Shown: in pieces, positions 34,807 through 44,942 of the stretch
Numbering within the stretch: the stretch's first letter is position 1
Layout of the letters: the number at the start of each line of letters is the position of its first letter
NCBI GenBank assembly: GCA_022606135.1
Contig: JABYQN010000002.1
Coordinates: 2,418,001-2,482,000, forward strand
Direction: 5' to 3'
Length of the DNA stretch: 64,000 bases
From: Fomes fomentarius
Lineage: Eukaryota; Basidiomycota; Agaricomycetes; Polyporales; Polyporaceae
Made by a program: the position numbers and the translations under genes
Notes under the pieces: model-generated
Told to the model about the DNA's origin: nothing
What the model saw: the letters and a program-made list of their open reading frames with translations, nothing else
Databases searched by the model: none

Positions 34807-36203
34807 ATGAGTACAACCGTTGTCGTTACCGAAGCCATCTGGTTGTGCCCTCGACCACTCGCGCACTGCCCAAGCCGCTTCCCGCTTGTCCCCCTTCTTC
34901 CGCACCGACCTGTGTGCAAGCCCTTGCCTTCGGAGGTATGGGCAAAGATCCTCGAGGATGTCTTCGCGCTATATGGCGTAGACGGGAGTCTGTCCAAGGA
35001 ACAGAGGGTGGTTTTGAAGCGAGGGCTCCTGCTCGTCTCGAAGGACCTGAACGTGAGTGCATATGTCAACTTGCACCCGACCGTGTTTCATCGCGTCAAT
35101 AGGTGGTCGCGCTTCCCTTGTTCTATGCGCATATTCGTGTGCATTCATTGCGCGTACTCGACAAGCTGGCCACGCGCCTGGACACCGCTGACAAGAAATG
35201 GGATTCCATCCGACGGATACCTTACTCTGCTCCGGGGCGCTGGGTCCACACTCTTGATCTTGTTCCCCTGCAATGCTCTTCCTCGGAGGATGTTCTCCGT
35301 CTGGACGCGGTGCTCAATCAGGTATTTCCGCTAGTCCCATTCTTGACTAGTTTGATTGTCAATGCCCACACCGCGTTCAGTCGCCGCGTCCTCTTCACTC
35401 TCACATACCGCGATGGGGTCCAGAATATCCGTGTTTTGAAGGGTGTGCAGCTTGCGACCTCCGCTCGAATTGACGAAGATGCTTTTGTGGAACTGCTCCG
35501 AGCATGTACGAGACTGGAGGAGCTCGAGGTTCTCGGCACTGGAGTCGACAATTCTGAGCTGCATCATGGGCATGAGACTCGCGATAGCTTCAAGGGCGAG
35601 CCGTCGCCAGTGTTTTATCCGTTACACCTTCCGTTGCTTCGGAAGCTCGTCGCACTATCCATGCCTTCATCACCCACTCTATATGCACTGCTCTATTCAC
35701 CCCTCCCCGCCCTCAGGCATTTGACGCTTACACCGTATGACGAAGAATTGGTTCCCGCTTCCCTCATCCCGCGGTTCATCGCTGCCCATGGATCAAAGCT
35801 TACGTCCCTCCACCTCTATACTATCAAGCAATGGCCCACCTCATTATATCCGTCCCCAGTCACGTTGCTTGACATATGTCCGTCGCTCAAGCATGCGTCC
35901 CTCGAGTTGCCACTCCCCTCGCTCACGCTGACTCGTGCAAAGCAGCACGAGCTTGAGATCTTGTCCATCCCGAGGCCAAAGCAGGAGTTCCTTGCCATCT
36001 TGGAGGCGCTGCTTCCTCGGCTGCCGCGACTGAGGTTCGTCAGGGCACGCGACGTGAAGTGGCTCAGGGAGGGCATGTCGTCGCGGGCGCAGCAGGCCGG
36101 CGTGCAAGGTGAGATGCTCCTTTGGCGGCGCAAGCTGAGGAGGCGTGGGGTACAACTTTTGGACGCGGAGTGGAAGCCGGGTACAGACTCGACTATCGAT
36201 TAG
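34807..36203 (+). CDS. F-box/LRR-like protein
   Basis: F-box proteins are substrate adaptors of SCF ubiquitin ligases. The first ATG in the coding frame is at 34807. A degenerate F-box follows: LPSEVWAKILEDVFALYG then LLLVSKDLN|VVALPLFYAHIRV, split by an intron at about 35053-35102. The remaining exon of about 360 codons shows leucine-rich, irregular repeats, for example FLTSLIVNAH, LRACTRLEELEVLG, LLRKLVALSMPSSP, PALRHLTLTP and SKLTSLHLY. It ends GVQLLDAEWKPGTDSTID. The product is about 450 residues. Such proteins are numerous and variable in Agaricomycetes; the target is unknown. It sits just upstream of a kinase-like gene on the same strand. Confidence 0.75.
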
Positions 36204-36650
36204 TTGTCCAGTCAGGACGCTACGAATGCTTTGGAGGAACGGTTACTGGGGCTAACTGACATGCTACCCCCGATGTATCTACTGTTATCTACCTGTTGTA
36301 ATGTGTAATCTGACAATCTCCACTCAGGTGTTCCTCGTGGAAGTGACAGGCTGTTGCAGTGGCTCCATTGTCCGCCTTTGTCAATGTATGGGCGCTTTGA
36401 CCATCATCCATGATCGGCATCCGTTGATGGAGGACAGACATCACACTCGTATCGAGTGGCATAGCTGCATTAGAAAGCCAGTAAGGTCACTTTGGCTCTG
36501 CCAGCGTCCCTTGACCGATTTCAAGGCAAGTCGTGACACTGGACGTATTTAAGTCGTAAGTCGCTGTTTCCAACCGTTGATAGAGCACCAGATCCTGAAG
36601 CAGCTACCAGTTCTCAAGCCTCAGACTCAACCATCTCAGTCACCTACGCC
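36204..36650. other. Short intergenic region and promoter
   Basis: About 450 bases between an F-box-like gene and a kinase-like gene. TATTTAAG near 36,547, about 100 bases before the ATG, could be a TATA-like element. No coding sequence is supported. Confidence 0.4.
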
Positions 36651-37516
36651 ATGCCAAAGGTCTTTGTCGATGTCACCTTTGACCGTGATTCTAGCCACCC
36701 GGTCATGTATAGTCTCTCGTTGGACAGGGTCAACAAGTCCGTACACGATAATGACCTCTACGTCGAGGTCTTCGACGACGCACCTCGCCGCCTCGTAGGA
36801 GACGGATGGAGGCAAGATCCAATGACCGGGGAGATCAACAGCGGTTGGCTGTACCGCGGAGTCATGAAGAGCTACCCGAAGTCACCTAGCATGGCCCAGG
36901 CCGCGTACGAGACACAGGTTGCTATCAAGTGGGTCCGGGGACAATCCGCCGTGGAGTCGTTGCAGAAGGAGGCGAGGATGTACGAAGGCATCCTGAAGCC
37001 GCTCCAAGGAGACGTGGTCCCGACGTTCTATGGCATGTTCGTCGGCAAGAAGGACGGCGTGTATATCGGGTGCATGCTCTTGGAGTGGTGCCCCGGGAAC
37101 GACCCCGCTGCAGATGGCAAGCCGTCGGAAGATACTCTGTGAGTGAAGGTCCAGGACTCCCGTATACAGCTCGATACTAATGTGTGTCTCCTAGATGCAT
37201 GCGGTCTCTTGCCGTCCAAAATCTGCACGAAGCAGGTGTATACCATGGCCAGCTATATGAACGGGGCGATGCGCTCTGCGTATCTGATGGTCGGCACTTC
37301 CTGCGTGCTGAATCTGGGTCGATCCGCATTGTGGATTTCCACCGCGCACGGACCCATCAATGCGAGGGTAACCATGAAGATTCGGATGACAACGAAACGA
37401 ACGGGCAATTACATGTCGATGGTAGTTGCAAGGAGTCTATGGACGCCATGGAACACTATCGTGGGGCGTGTGCGTCGGAAAGGGGGTTGAAGGACATTCC
37501 CTGGAACGCCTATTAG
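36651..37516 (+). CDS. Kinase-like protein lacking the catalytic aspartate (copy A)
   Basis: It belongs to a kinase-like group common in mushroom fungi, but key residues are changed. After a unique N-terminal region (MPKVFVDVTFDRD) comes the beta-3 lysine in VAIKWVRG, then KEARMYEGILKPLQGDVVP and a hinge-like IGCMLLEWCPGND. Exon 2, after an intron at about 37141-37194, reads LAVQNLHEAGVYHGQLYERG, then SIRIVDFHRARTHQC. In active relatives the loop is HGD followed by an asparagine; here the aspartate is glutamine (HGQ) and the asparagine is absent. The DFG-like site is DFH. No glycine-rich loop is visible. The product is about 270 residues, shorter than a full kinase domain. It is probably a pseudokinase; its role is unknown. 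The paralogue is at 40022-40879. Confidence 0.7.
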
Positions 37517-38169
37517 TACGTCCAGACTGAATCATTAGCTTACGACCTACGGCGTCCATGAGGAAGCTCGAGACTTACCTGGCGCATCTGTGTCACCGAC
37601 ATTCATTGGAGTTCCTTACTTGTCCATTGATTCTCCTCGAGTACTACACCACTAAGCAGTTTGAACTTGTGATTGGCTTGTCGTAAGTATGCATCTTCCT
37701 TCTGTACGGATCGGCTAGAATTTCAAGTACATACCGGACCACACTACATATGTGTGCCTTCCAATCTCCTTCCTTCTCACACTCTGCGAGCAGCTGCTAG
37801 AGGAGGTTGTTCTCTTGCGAGGGAATCTCCAGCAGGCTGGTGTGCCATGCGGCAGTATCCTTGGGATATTTACGACGGGGCTCCCTTGAAAATTAGCCAT
37901 ATACTGCTAATACTACTACTACTAGTGCGGTATCAAGATGACACATGACAGGCTAAGACAGGTAGACAACGAGTATCAATAGCTTATAAGTACGACAAGA
38001 ATATGCCACGACCATCGTAGTCTCGGGCCCCCTAGCTACTCTATGATAATGGATATGCACACCCTCGAAGCGCCCTCCTGCAGCAGCCACGGCCCGCGGC
38101 TCCAAGTAGTACATCCAACTTTGAGCCCACTGCAGATCTTGAATCGCATTACCGACCTGTGTCTTTCGC
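37517..38169. other. Intergenic, no gene supported
   Basis: It holds the 3' flank of the kinase-like gene and the promoter of the next F-box-like gene. A short run of TAC/CTA trinucleotides lies at about 37,910-37,926. Nothing else was recognised. Confidence 0.45.
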
Positions 38170-39855
38170 ATGCCTCTTGGGCTTGACAACCTGCCTACCG
38201 AGCTCATCATCGCCATCTCACATCAAATAGAGCCCGACGATCTCCAGCAGTCACTCTTGTCTCTCAGCCGGGCCCTTCCTTATGCTGGAGTGCCCATTCA
38301 CATTCTCTTCGAGAGTATCCACCTCAAGCACCCCGAGCAGGTACCCCAACTCTATCACCGTCTTCGCAAAGCACCCGTAGATGCCGCTCGCGTTCGTACA
38401 CTATCCTTGGAGTGCTGGACCGTAGATGCGGACGTCTATGTCAACCTCTTAGCCCTCGTTCCTTCCCTGGTAAGCCTGTCGATGTATATTGGACCCAACT
38501 TTGCACCCGAGCACTTGGAAGAGATCTTTGGGAAGCCCAAAGTTGGGTTGAGGTTTGTTTCGCTGCGGTTCCGACCATAGTGAGTGACACACTCATTGCT
38601 GGCTTGATCACCGAGACTGATGATTGTTTGTTAGTGTCCAGCGGGCGACTTACTACCAATTTCTTGCAGTACGTGTCCTATCAGATTCCCTTCACCAAGC
38701 GGACTAAACCCCTCGCAGGGCGCATACTTCGATTCCGCCCTTGACATCCTGGCCCATTGGCCTCCCCAGCCATTAGCGACATTCTCCATCGTGCAAGATC
38801 CCCTTGACCCTTCTCTTGCACCGACCAACTTCGCGCAGCCATTGGTTTTCCATCAAATAAACTCCCTCGCCGTCTTGGCTGCATCTCCATTTGCCTACAA
38901 CGTCAGGAACTTTCGCCTCCGAGTTCCTGCACGCCAGTTCGCCCACTACCTACACGACAAGCCGAGTTCTTTCCCCTCGTTGGAGTTGCTTGATATGTCG
39001 ACGAGTAACGTGGGGCTAAGAGATTTGGAAGGTGTGCTAAGCCATATAAGAAGCATACGTACCCTTGTCTTGGACGGCTGTCCCATTGTCACTCAGCGCA
39101 CGGATATCCAGATCGACGCCGGGGAACCTTTCCTTCAATGGATGGAACTCGGACAGACGCTCGCGCTTGCCGGCGTGAAGCGCGCCGCACAGCGAGAGAA
39201 ACAGCTGAAAACGTGGGTGGAGAAGTACTACGCCCTTCGCCAGGAGGAGGAAACGCAGCGGGCGGGGCCATCAAAGAAGACAAAGAGAGGTCGCAGAGGC
39301 CTCGCGACGGCGACCTTCTCCCTCCGCACACCTTCACCGGAGCGGAACGCGAGCCTCGCTGTGACCATCCCGCGTGAACGCATACCACCGTATGGCCAGA
39401 AGTTCCGCGTCCTCCCCTCCCCTCCGACGCTACAATTCCTTGCGACAAGCTTTCCTGGCGGCATCACGCCCGAAACGTCTCAGGCAGTCAAAGAGGAGTT
39501 CGAGCGTGGCTGGGCGTCCGGTATCGCTCGCCTGTCGTCGATCTACCTACGACTGCGCACATCGTATCACAGCGGCGTGGCACGGATTGTGCGATTCGCC
39601 GACATAGGCACATCCGAGTGGGAAGAAGAGGCCGAGTACGGTGATCAAGGCCTCGCGGGACTCGTTGGTGTGCAGGACGCAAAGGCGTTCGAGCTGAACC
39701 TCGTCGATGATGATGAGCCTGATGCGAGCTTGGGCACTGCGCGTAGAGTCCCCGATTGTCCCATTCTGTGCCTTGCGGGACCGGATAGAGACGGAGACCA
39801 CGTCGACGGGTGCGGACATCGAGCGGGTTGGGAGACGTTCAAAGACGAGATCTGA
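38170..39855 (+). CDS. F-box-like protein with long C-terminal region
   Basis: The start MPLGLDNLPTELIIAISHQI (ATG 38170) contains a recognisable F-box opening, followed by LSLSRALPYAGVPIHILFES. Leucine-rich segments follow: RVRTLSLECWTV, LALVPSLVSLSMYIG, and later FPSLELLDMSTSNVGL and IRSIRTLVLDGCPI. Two introns are clear: CGACCATA|GTGAGT to TTAG|TGTCCAG, giving RP-Y-VQRATYYQFLA, and GCA|GTACGT to CAG|GGCGCA, giving AGAYFDSALDILAHWP. The C-terminal part has a basic stretch (KKTKRGRRG) and ends GHRAGWETFKDEI. The product is about 510 residues. It is a likely SCF adaptor or a degenerate relative; the substrate is unknown. It lies between two kinase-like paralogues. Confidence 0.75.
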
Positions 39856-40021
39856 TGAATGCATAGAGGAGCGCTACTCAAAGATGACTTATAGCATAGA
39901 ATGTGTATCGGCCGCAATGGCGGGATCAACAGGATGTTATATTAGCAAGCACTGCGAGTTTTACGGGCTGCGACTTGGAATTACAATAGAAGATAGAAGA
40001 TAGAATCAATACAAAGGTTGC

Positions 40022-40879
40022 TCAGTACCTATAGAAGAAGCCTGGGTCGAATGCGGGAAATATCTTGTTGACTAGACGAACTTGGTGTCCCAGCCGATCA
40101 GCGTCGACGCCGAAGCGCGACTCCAATGCTGCTAGCTCTGAACAGTTCTCTTTCGGTTTCTCGTCGCCATCGACGTCCCTGGAGAGCATGGCGGTCCCGA
40201 CGCAGTTATGTGACCTCGCTGCTGAGAAGCCGACCACCCTGAGTGTGCCATCCTCGACAGGAATGTAGTGATTAGGCTCAATGATCTGGCCATGTCTCAC
40301 TCCCGCTTTGTGTAGGGCGATACCTGCGAGCATCCGCTGACGGCTATGATGGACCTGTCAGCCAAGTGTATGCATCATATGCATCCCACAGCGATGGTCG
40401 GATTCGAGATACACTCACTTTAGCTCAAACGTATCTCTGATAGGTGGGCCACTGCACCACTCAAGGACAATACATCCCACCTGGACGTCACCGATGATGC
40501 CCTTGAAGAAGCCGTAGAAGTGGGGCACGACCTTGCCATGGAGAGGCATCAGCTCGTTGTCGTACAAGCTCGCCTCGCGCTTGACGCCCGCCATGCGTTC
40601 CGCGCCGACGACCCATTTGAGCGCAACTTCGCGAAAGCTGACGAGCCTCTTGCCCCCGCGGCGTTCGAATTGCTCCATGTATCCGCGGTAGATGCAGTGT
40701 GCGCCCTCGTAGTTGGACACGAGTGGCGTGCCATCGAGCGTGATTCCGGGCGCCTTTTCGTCAACGACGGTCACTTCGGTCCATGGGTACCGAGGCGAGC
40801 TCGAGAGAAAGCGGTACTTGGTTGCTGGACCAAACGAGACCTCGAGGCCGTGCCGGTAGCTGGTACGCTGGGCGTTCAT
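40022..40879 (-). CDS. Kinase-like protein lacking the catalytic aspartate (copy B)
   Basis: Paralogue of the kinase-like gene at 36651. The first in-frame ATG is 40879 (MNAQRTSYRHGLEV); the upstream extension to 40939 begins with GTG and is excluded. Shared features are VALKWVVG with the beta-3 lysine, REASLYDNELMPLHGKVVPH, FYGFFKG and VGCIVLEWCSG. After an intron the second exon reads LHKAGVRHGQIIEPNHYI, where the catalytic aspartate is again glutamine. It continues LRVVGFSAARSHNC, where even the metal-binding aspartate of the DFG site is glycine. The product ends AFDPGFFYRY and is about 265 residues. This copy is more clearly dead as a kinase than copy A, yet the frame is open, which argues for a non-catalytic role. 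Confidence in the gene is good; the role is unknown. Confidence 0.7.
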
Positions 40880-42237
40880 GTTGTTGGATGAGCGTATGAA
40901 CTGCTCATTGCTGAGCGCGGTGAGGATAAGTACTGCCACTCACGGACGCTTTGACGAGCACGAAACATTGTGCCCTTTGTCCGACCATGTTCAAAAGGGT
41001 TGTTGTGAACATGAAAGCTGGCTTTCAACGCTTTGACCACGTCTCAGCCACATACACGAAGTAACAATAACCCTATAGCCCTATAGACTTGCAAAGCATG
41101 AGTCACAGTGTTCAACGTTGCGGAATTTAAGAGATCTCAGGCTAGGGTCAAGGGCCAGGACGAGCTGACCGCAGATTGCTCTTCGGTGCTGTTACATGGT
41201 CGCCGACTTCGAACACTTCCGAGTGTGCGCAGACGCAACTCGGGCGCGATCGCTCGCCTGTATATCCCAGCGAATCGGGAAAGCTGACGTGAATGGGTGT
41301 AAGTACTTGGAATCCTGAATGATGGATCTTACAGAGCAGTGACAATGTCATGCTTACATAGGAATCAGAAAAGGCGGCCAGCAAGGCCTGCGAATCAGCA
41401 GACCTTCAGACGGTAGTACACATCACGCGTGAGTATATAGGATGTAGCTTAAGGTGGTTATCCATAAACGGTGATAGGATGATGCTGCCAAGAATGATGA
41501 CGAAGTTCACAGCGGCCGGGCGGGAGAACAAACCGCTCGTGGCGCACGGGGTACTGCGGCTGTTACATGTTCCATCAGGTGGATATGAGGATGCACATGT
41601 TCAAGGGGCGTCGGAAGCGCAAGCGTAGCTGCTGGTTGAATTGCGAGCAGTGTGTTAGCGCCCGCTGCACCATGTGGGCGGCGATCTGGAAAAGGAGAGA
41701 ACGTCGTTTGTATCCGTTCGTCATCTCGCGCACATGCAGCCAGAAGTGCTTATCTGGCCTCGCCTAGCCGCGCATTAATTCTTCCCGGTATCACCACTCT
41801 GTACATCTGTCCTTGCAGTCGGCCTACTTGCGCTCTCTGATCCATGCGACCCAATTCTGGACTCGAGCACTCTCCCTCCTGCGGTCGAATAGTTTTCCCG
41901 GCGCCATCTCGTGCTCCTCCGAGTTCACTGTCCTGTAGGCTGTTCCCTTCACAAGACGACAGCTTCTCTCCACATGCTTCCCAGAGCGGCCTGTCTCGAA
42001 GGATAGCATGCTGGCGCTGCCGGCAAGTATTCCACATGCATGTCCATCAGCAATGCGCGTCCGTTGCCACGGATCCAGTGTAACGGGATCGTTGCTGTGG
42101 GCGTGCATCGGTGGGGCAATGTCAACGCCAGTACGATCCTTCTCGCCACTATCACGCGACGGCATTCTCTTGGCACTTGCGACCTCAGTGCTCCTTCTCG
42201 CTGCCATCCTAACAGCGCTCACTTCTCGAAGACCGGT
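40880..42237. other. Divergent intergenic region
   Basis: About 1.4 kb between the minus-strand kinase-like gene and the M35 protease gene. A 245-codon minus-strand frame (41824-42561) overlaps the protease start and has no family features, so I treat it as a shadow. No RNA gene or repeat was seen. Confidence 0.45.
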
Positions 42238-42245
42238 TATATAAA
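42238..42245 (+). promoter_or_regulatory. TATA box of the M35 metallopeptidase gene
   Basis: TATATAAA lies 94 bases upstream of the ATG at 42332, a usual position for a strongly expressed fungal secreted enzyme. It is a sequence match only. Confidence 0.6.
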
Positions 42246-42331
42246 GAGGGCTATGTCGACCCCTCGCTCTCCTCACCTGGTCCCCGTGTTCCAGCCACAC
42301 CGTCCTCGTTGATCTTCTTCTCGACACCGTC

Positions 42332-43564
42332 ATGTTCTCGTCCTCCCTCCGTACTGCTCTGATTGCTCTCGCAGCTTCCGCTGCTGCTGTCTCTGCTGCT
42401 CCCGGCCTCTCGCTCAAGGTCTCCGGACCCGAGGCGGTTGACGGTGTCGACAACCTCAAGGTCGTTACCACTCTCACTAACACTGGTGATGAGACCCTTA
42501 CGCTCCTCAACGATCCCCGTGGGGCCCTGAGCAAGTTCCCCACCAACACCTTCTCCATCACGACCGACTCTGGCGACCGTCCGAGTTTCGTCGGCTACAA
42601 GGTCAAGTACTCTTTGAGCGAGGCTGCTAACAGCCAGAACGCTGAGGACGTCACTGTCCTCGCGCCCGGCCAGACTGTGTCCGTTGAGCACGATCGTCAG
42701 TTTTTTGTTCTATTCTTGTTATCTTTCGACTGACTTAAGAACATGTTACAGTCTCTTCTGCGTACAACTTCACTCTCCCCGGAGCGGGCAAGTATACCTT
42801 CGAGGCTTCCAACCTCTTCCACTACGTTAACCCGGAGACCAACGAGCCCGTCGCGATCCGTGCCGACGTTGACACCCACATCGCCTCCGTCAAGGGCAAG
42901 CTCGCGGTCGCCCGTCCCGCGCGCTCGTCCCTCGTTAAGCGTGCTCAGTTCGTCGGCTGCTCCTCTTCTCGGCAGACCTCCCTGAACACCGCAGCGTCTG
43001 CTGCTCAGACCTACGCCGCGAACGCCCAGTCGTAAGCGCGCAGCATCGTTTCGCTCTGCGTTGTGTTCTGATTGCATTATCTGCAGGTACCTGGCTAGCC
43101 ACACTTCCGCGAGCACTCGCTACACGACGTGGTTCGGTACCTACACCACCGCCCGCCACAACACCGTGCTCGATCACTTCACCAAGATCAGTGGCAACAC
43201 CTTCTCGTCGTACACCTACGACTGCACTTGCACGGACTCGGGCGTGTACGCCTTCGTCGACCCTTCCGACTTTGGCTACGTCACCCTCTGCGGTGCCTTC
43301 TGGAACGCGCCCAACACCGGCACTGACTCCCGTGGCGGTACCCTCATCCACGAGGTAAGCCAATCATCCACCATCAGCTGTTGAATTGCGTGCTGATTTC
43401 TGGATGCATTGCAGTCGTCTCACTTCACCGCCAACGGCGGTACTGATGACCACGTCTACGGCCAAACCAACGCGAAGGCGCTCGCCCAGAGCAGCCCCTC
43501 GCAGGCGATCGACAACGCTGACAGCCACGAGTACTTCGCGGAGAACAACCCGTCACAGTCTTGA
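42332..43564 (+). CDS. Secreted peptidyl-Lys metalloendopeptidase, M35 (aspzincin)
   Basis: A zinc endopeptidase secreted by mushroom fungi that cleaves before lysine residues. The signal peptide is MFSSSLRTALIALAASAAAV. The propeptide contains LSLKVSGPEAVDGVDNLKV and a beta-rich domain ending in the dibasic site LVKR, a likely Kex2-type cut. The mature enzyme then starts near AQFVGCSSSRQTSLNTAA. The zinc site is HESSHF (HExxH), assembled across an intron (CATGAG|GTAAGC to CAG|TCGTCTCAC). It is followed by GGTDDHVYGQ, the GTxxD motif that defines aspzincins. Cysteines and tyrosines of the mature domain (YDCTCTDSG, VTLCGAFWN) are in place. Three introns, about 350 residues, end at NNPSQS. The gene looks intact. 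Confidence 0.94.
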
Positions 43565-44942
43565 GTTATTACGACCGTGCATGCCACACGTCGTCGATGT
43601 TTTGCTTGTACATTGCACCGTGTTGTATACCAGAATGTAAAACCATGCATGGCATACCCTCGCACCTTCGTGAGTTGATCGACGGCTGGCGGCTGATGTC
43701 GTCGTAAAGTCTCATAAGATTTAAGTTCGCTCCTGAAGGGTCCCACTAGAACGACTTGCTGCGGCGTTGCTTCACTACATGACGTGGTTGGGGATGCTCG
43801 CCAGTACATACAACGCTAGCTTGCGTACAACACCTGTACATACAATGCTCCTGACATAAGTGTCAAAAAGTTCAAACGTTCACTGCTCGCGCTTGTAGAT
43901 GTTCTGCTCAAACAGGCGCCCCTAAGTGTCCTCTCTCGAAGATCTAGCACACACTTTGTCCGATATATTTAACACTTCATATATAGGCTAGGAGCATGAC
44001 CATCAGCCTATGCTGCACGTTTGAGGGAAATTAATGCATGTACAAAGGAGAACCAGAAGTAACAAGGGGCGCGACCGGTCACGTTGCCGAGCCTGCCGTC
44101 TCTAGCTCCGCATACTCCAGCCCCCGTGAGCTCGTTGAGCCGCAGTGACAATCCGGTCGGAGATTGTACTGCGATGGGCGCGCTGTGGCTGAAAGGTCAC
44201 GCTCGAGGACGGTTTCTTCGTGTACACGATTCCGTGGACTATATACCCCCGGAGATTTTAGGGGGGTATTTATGAGCATGCACTAGCACCAAGTATGAAT
44301 TTTGAGGGACAGCGCCCGGGATAGTACATGTAGCGAGAGTGTACTCACTGCCTATGCTGTTCCCTCGAGATCGGAGCAAGTTCTCCACCAAGAAATGTCA
44401 TTTTGTTTCTACATATTCCTAGAGCTTACATACGTGCTTGTGCCAATTGGCATTCTTATCAAATGAGGTATGCCTTCCCTATCTTTCCTTGAGCAGACAC
44501 TGTTACACTGGGGTCTGAGCTGGGGTAGTGATAGTAATTCGTGATTATCGCTTATAAGCGGTGCAAAGCGGGACGCCAGAGAGCTTTGGGGTTAACTTGC
44601 TAGTGGTTTGTGGCCTTTCCGGTACAGGAAATGGCACTTCCTCTCCACTATCCGTGCATGTCACGGGCCAAGTATATAGCTCTTGGAGTCCTTCTGGAAC
44701 CATTTTCACAATCACCATTATACAGCCCTCGGACTCAGGGATCCCAGTCGTCATGTGCACCCCCCATATTGTGCAAACTCCAGAACTGCATCGCTCATAA
44801 GATGATCCGAGATACTGATAAGTACAGGACTCGATGAACCCTGTGTGGACGAGTCGTCTCCGCTCCACCCGGCCTATGAAATTAAGTTTCGAGCAAGGGC
44901 TGCGCAAGGAGTAGACCCCAGACACCCCAACCCCACCTCCGG
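43565..44942. other. Convergent intergenic region of about 1.4 kb
   Basis: It holds the 3' flanks of the protease and of the sphingomyelinase-like gene. A minus-strand open frame continues downstream of the latter to 44545 (ending PLCTAYKR), with four cysteines and a proline-rich end, but it has no good start or family match. I do not call it a gene. Confidence 0.45.

Noticed and set aside
41824..42561. 245-codon minus-strand frame
   Set aside because: Antisense across the promoter and signal peptide of the M35 protease; no recognisable features.
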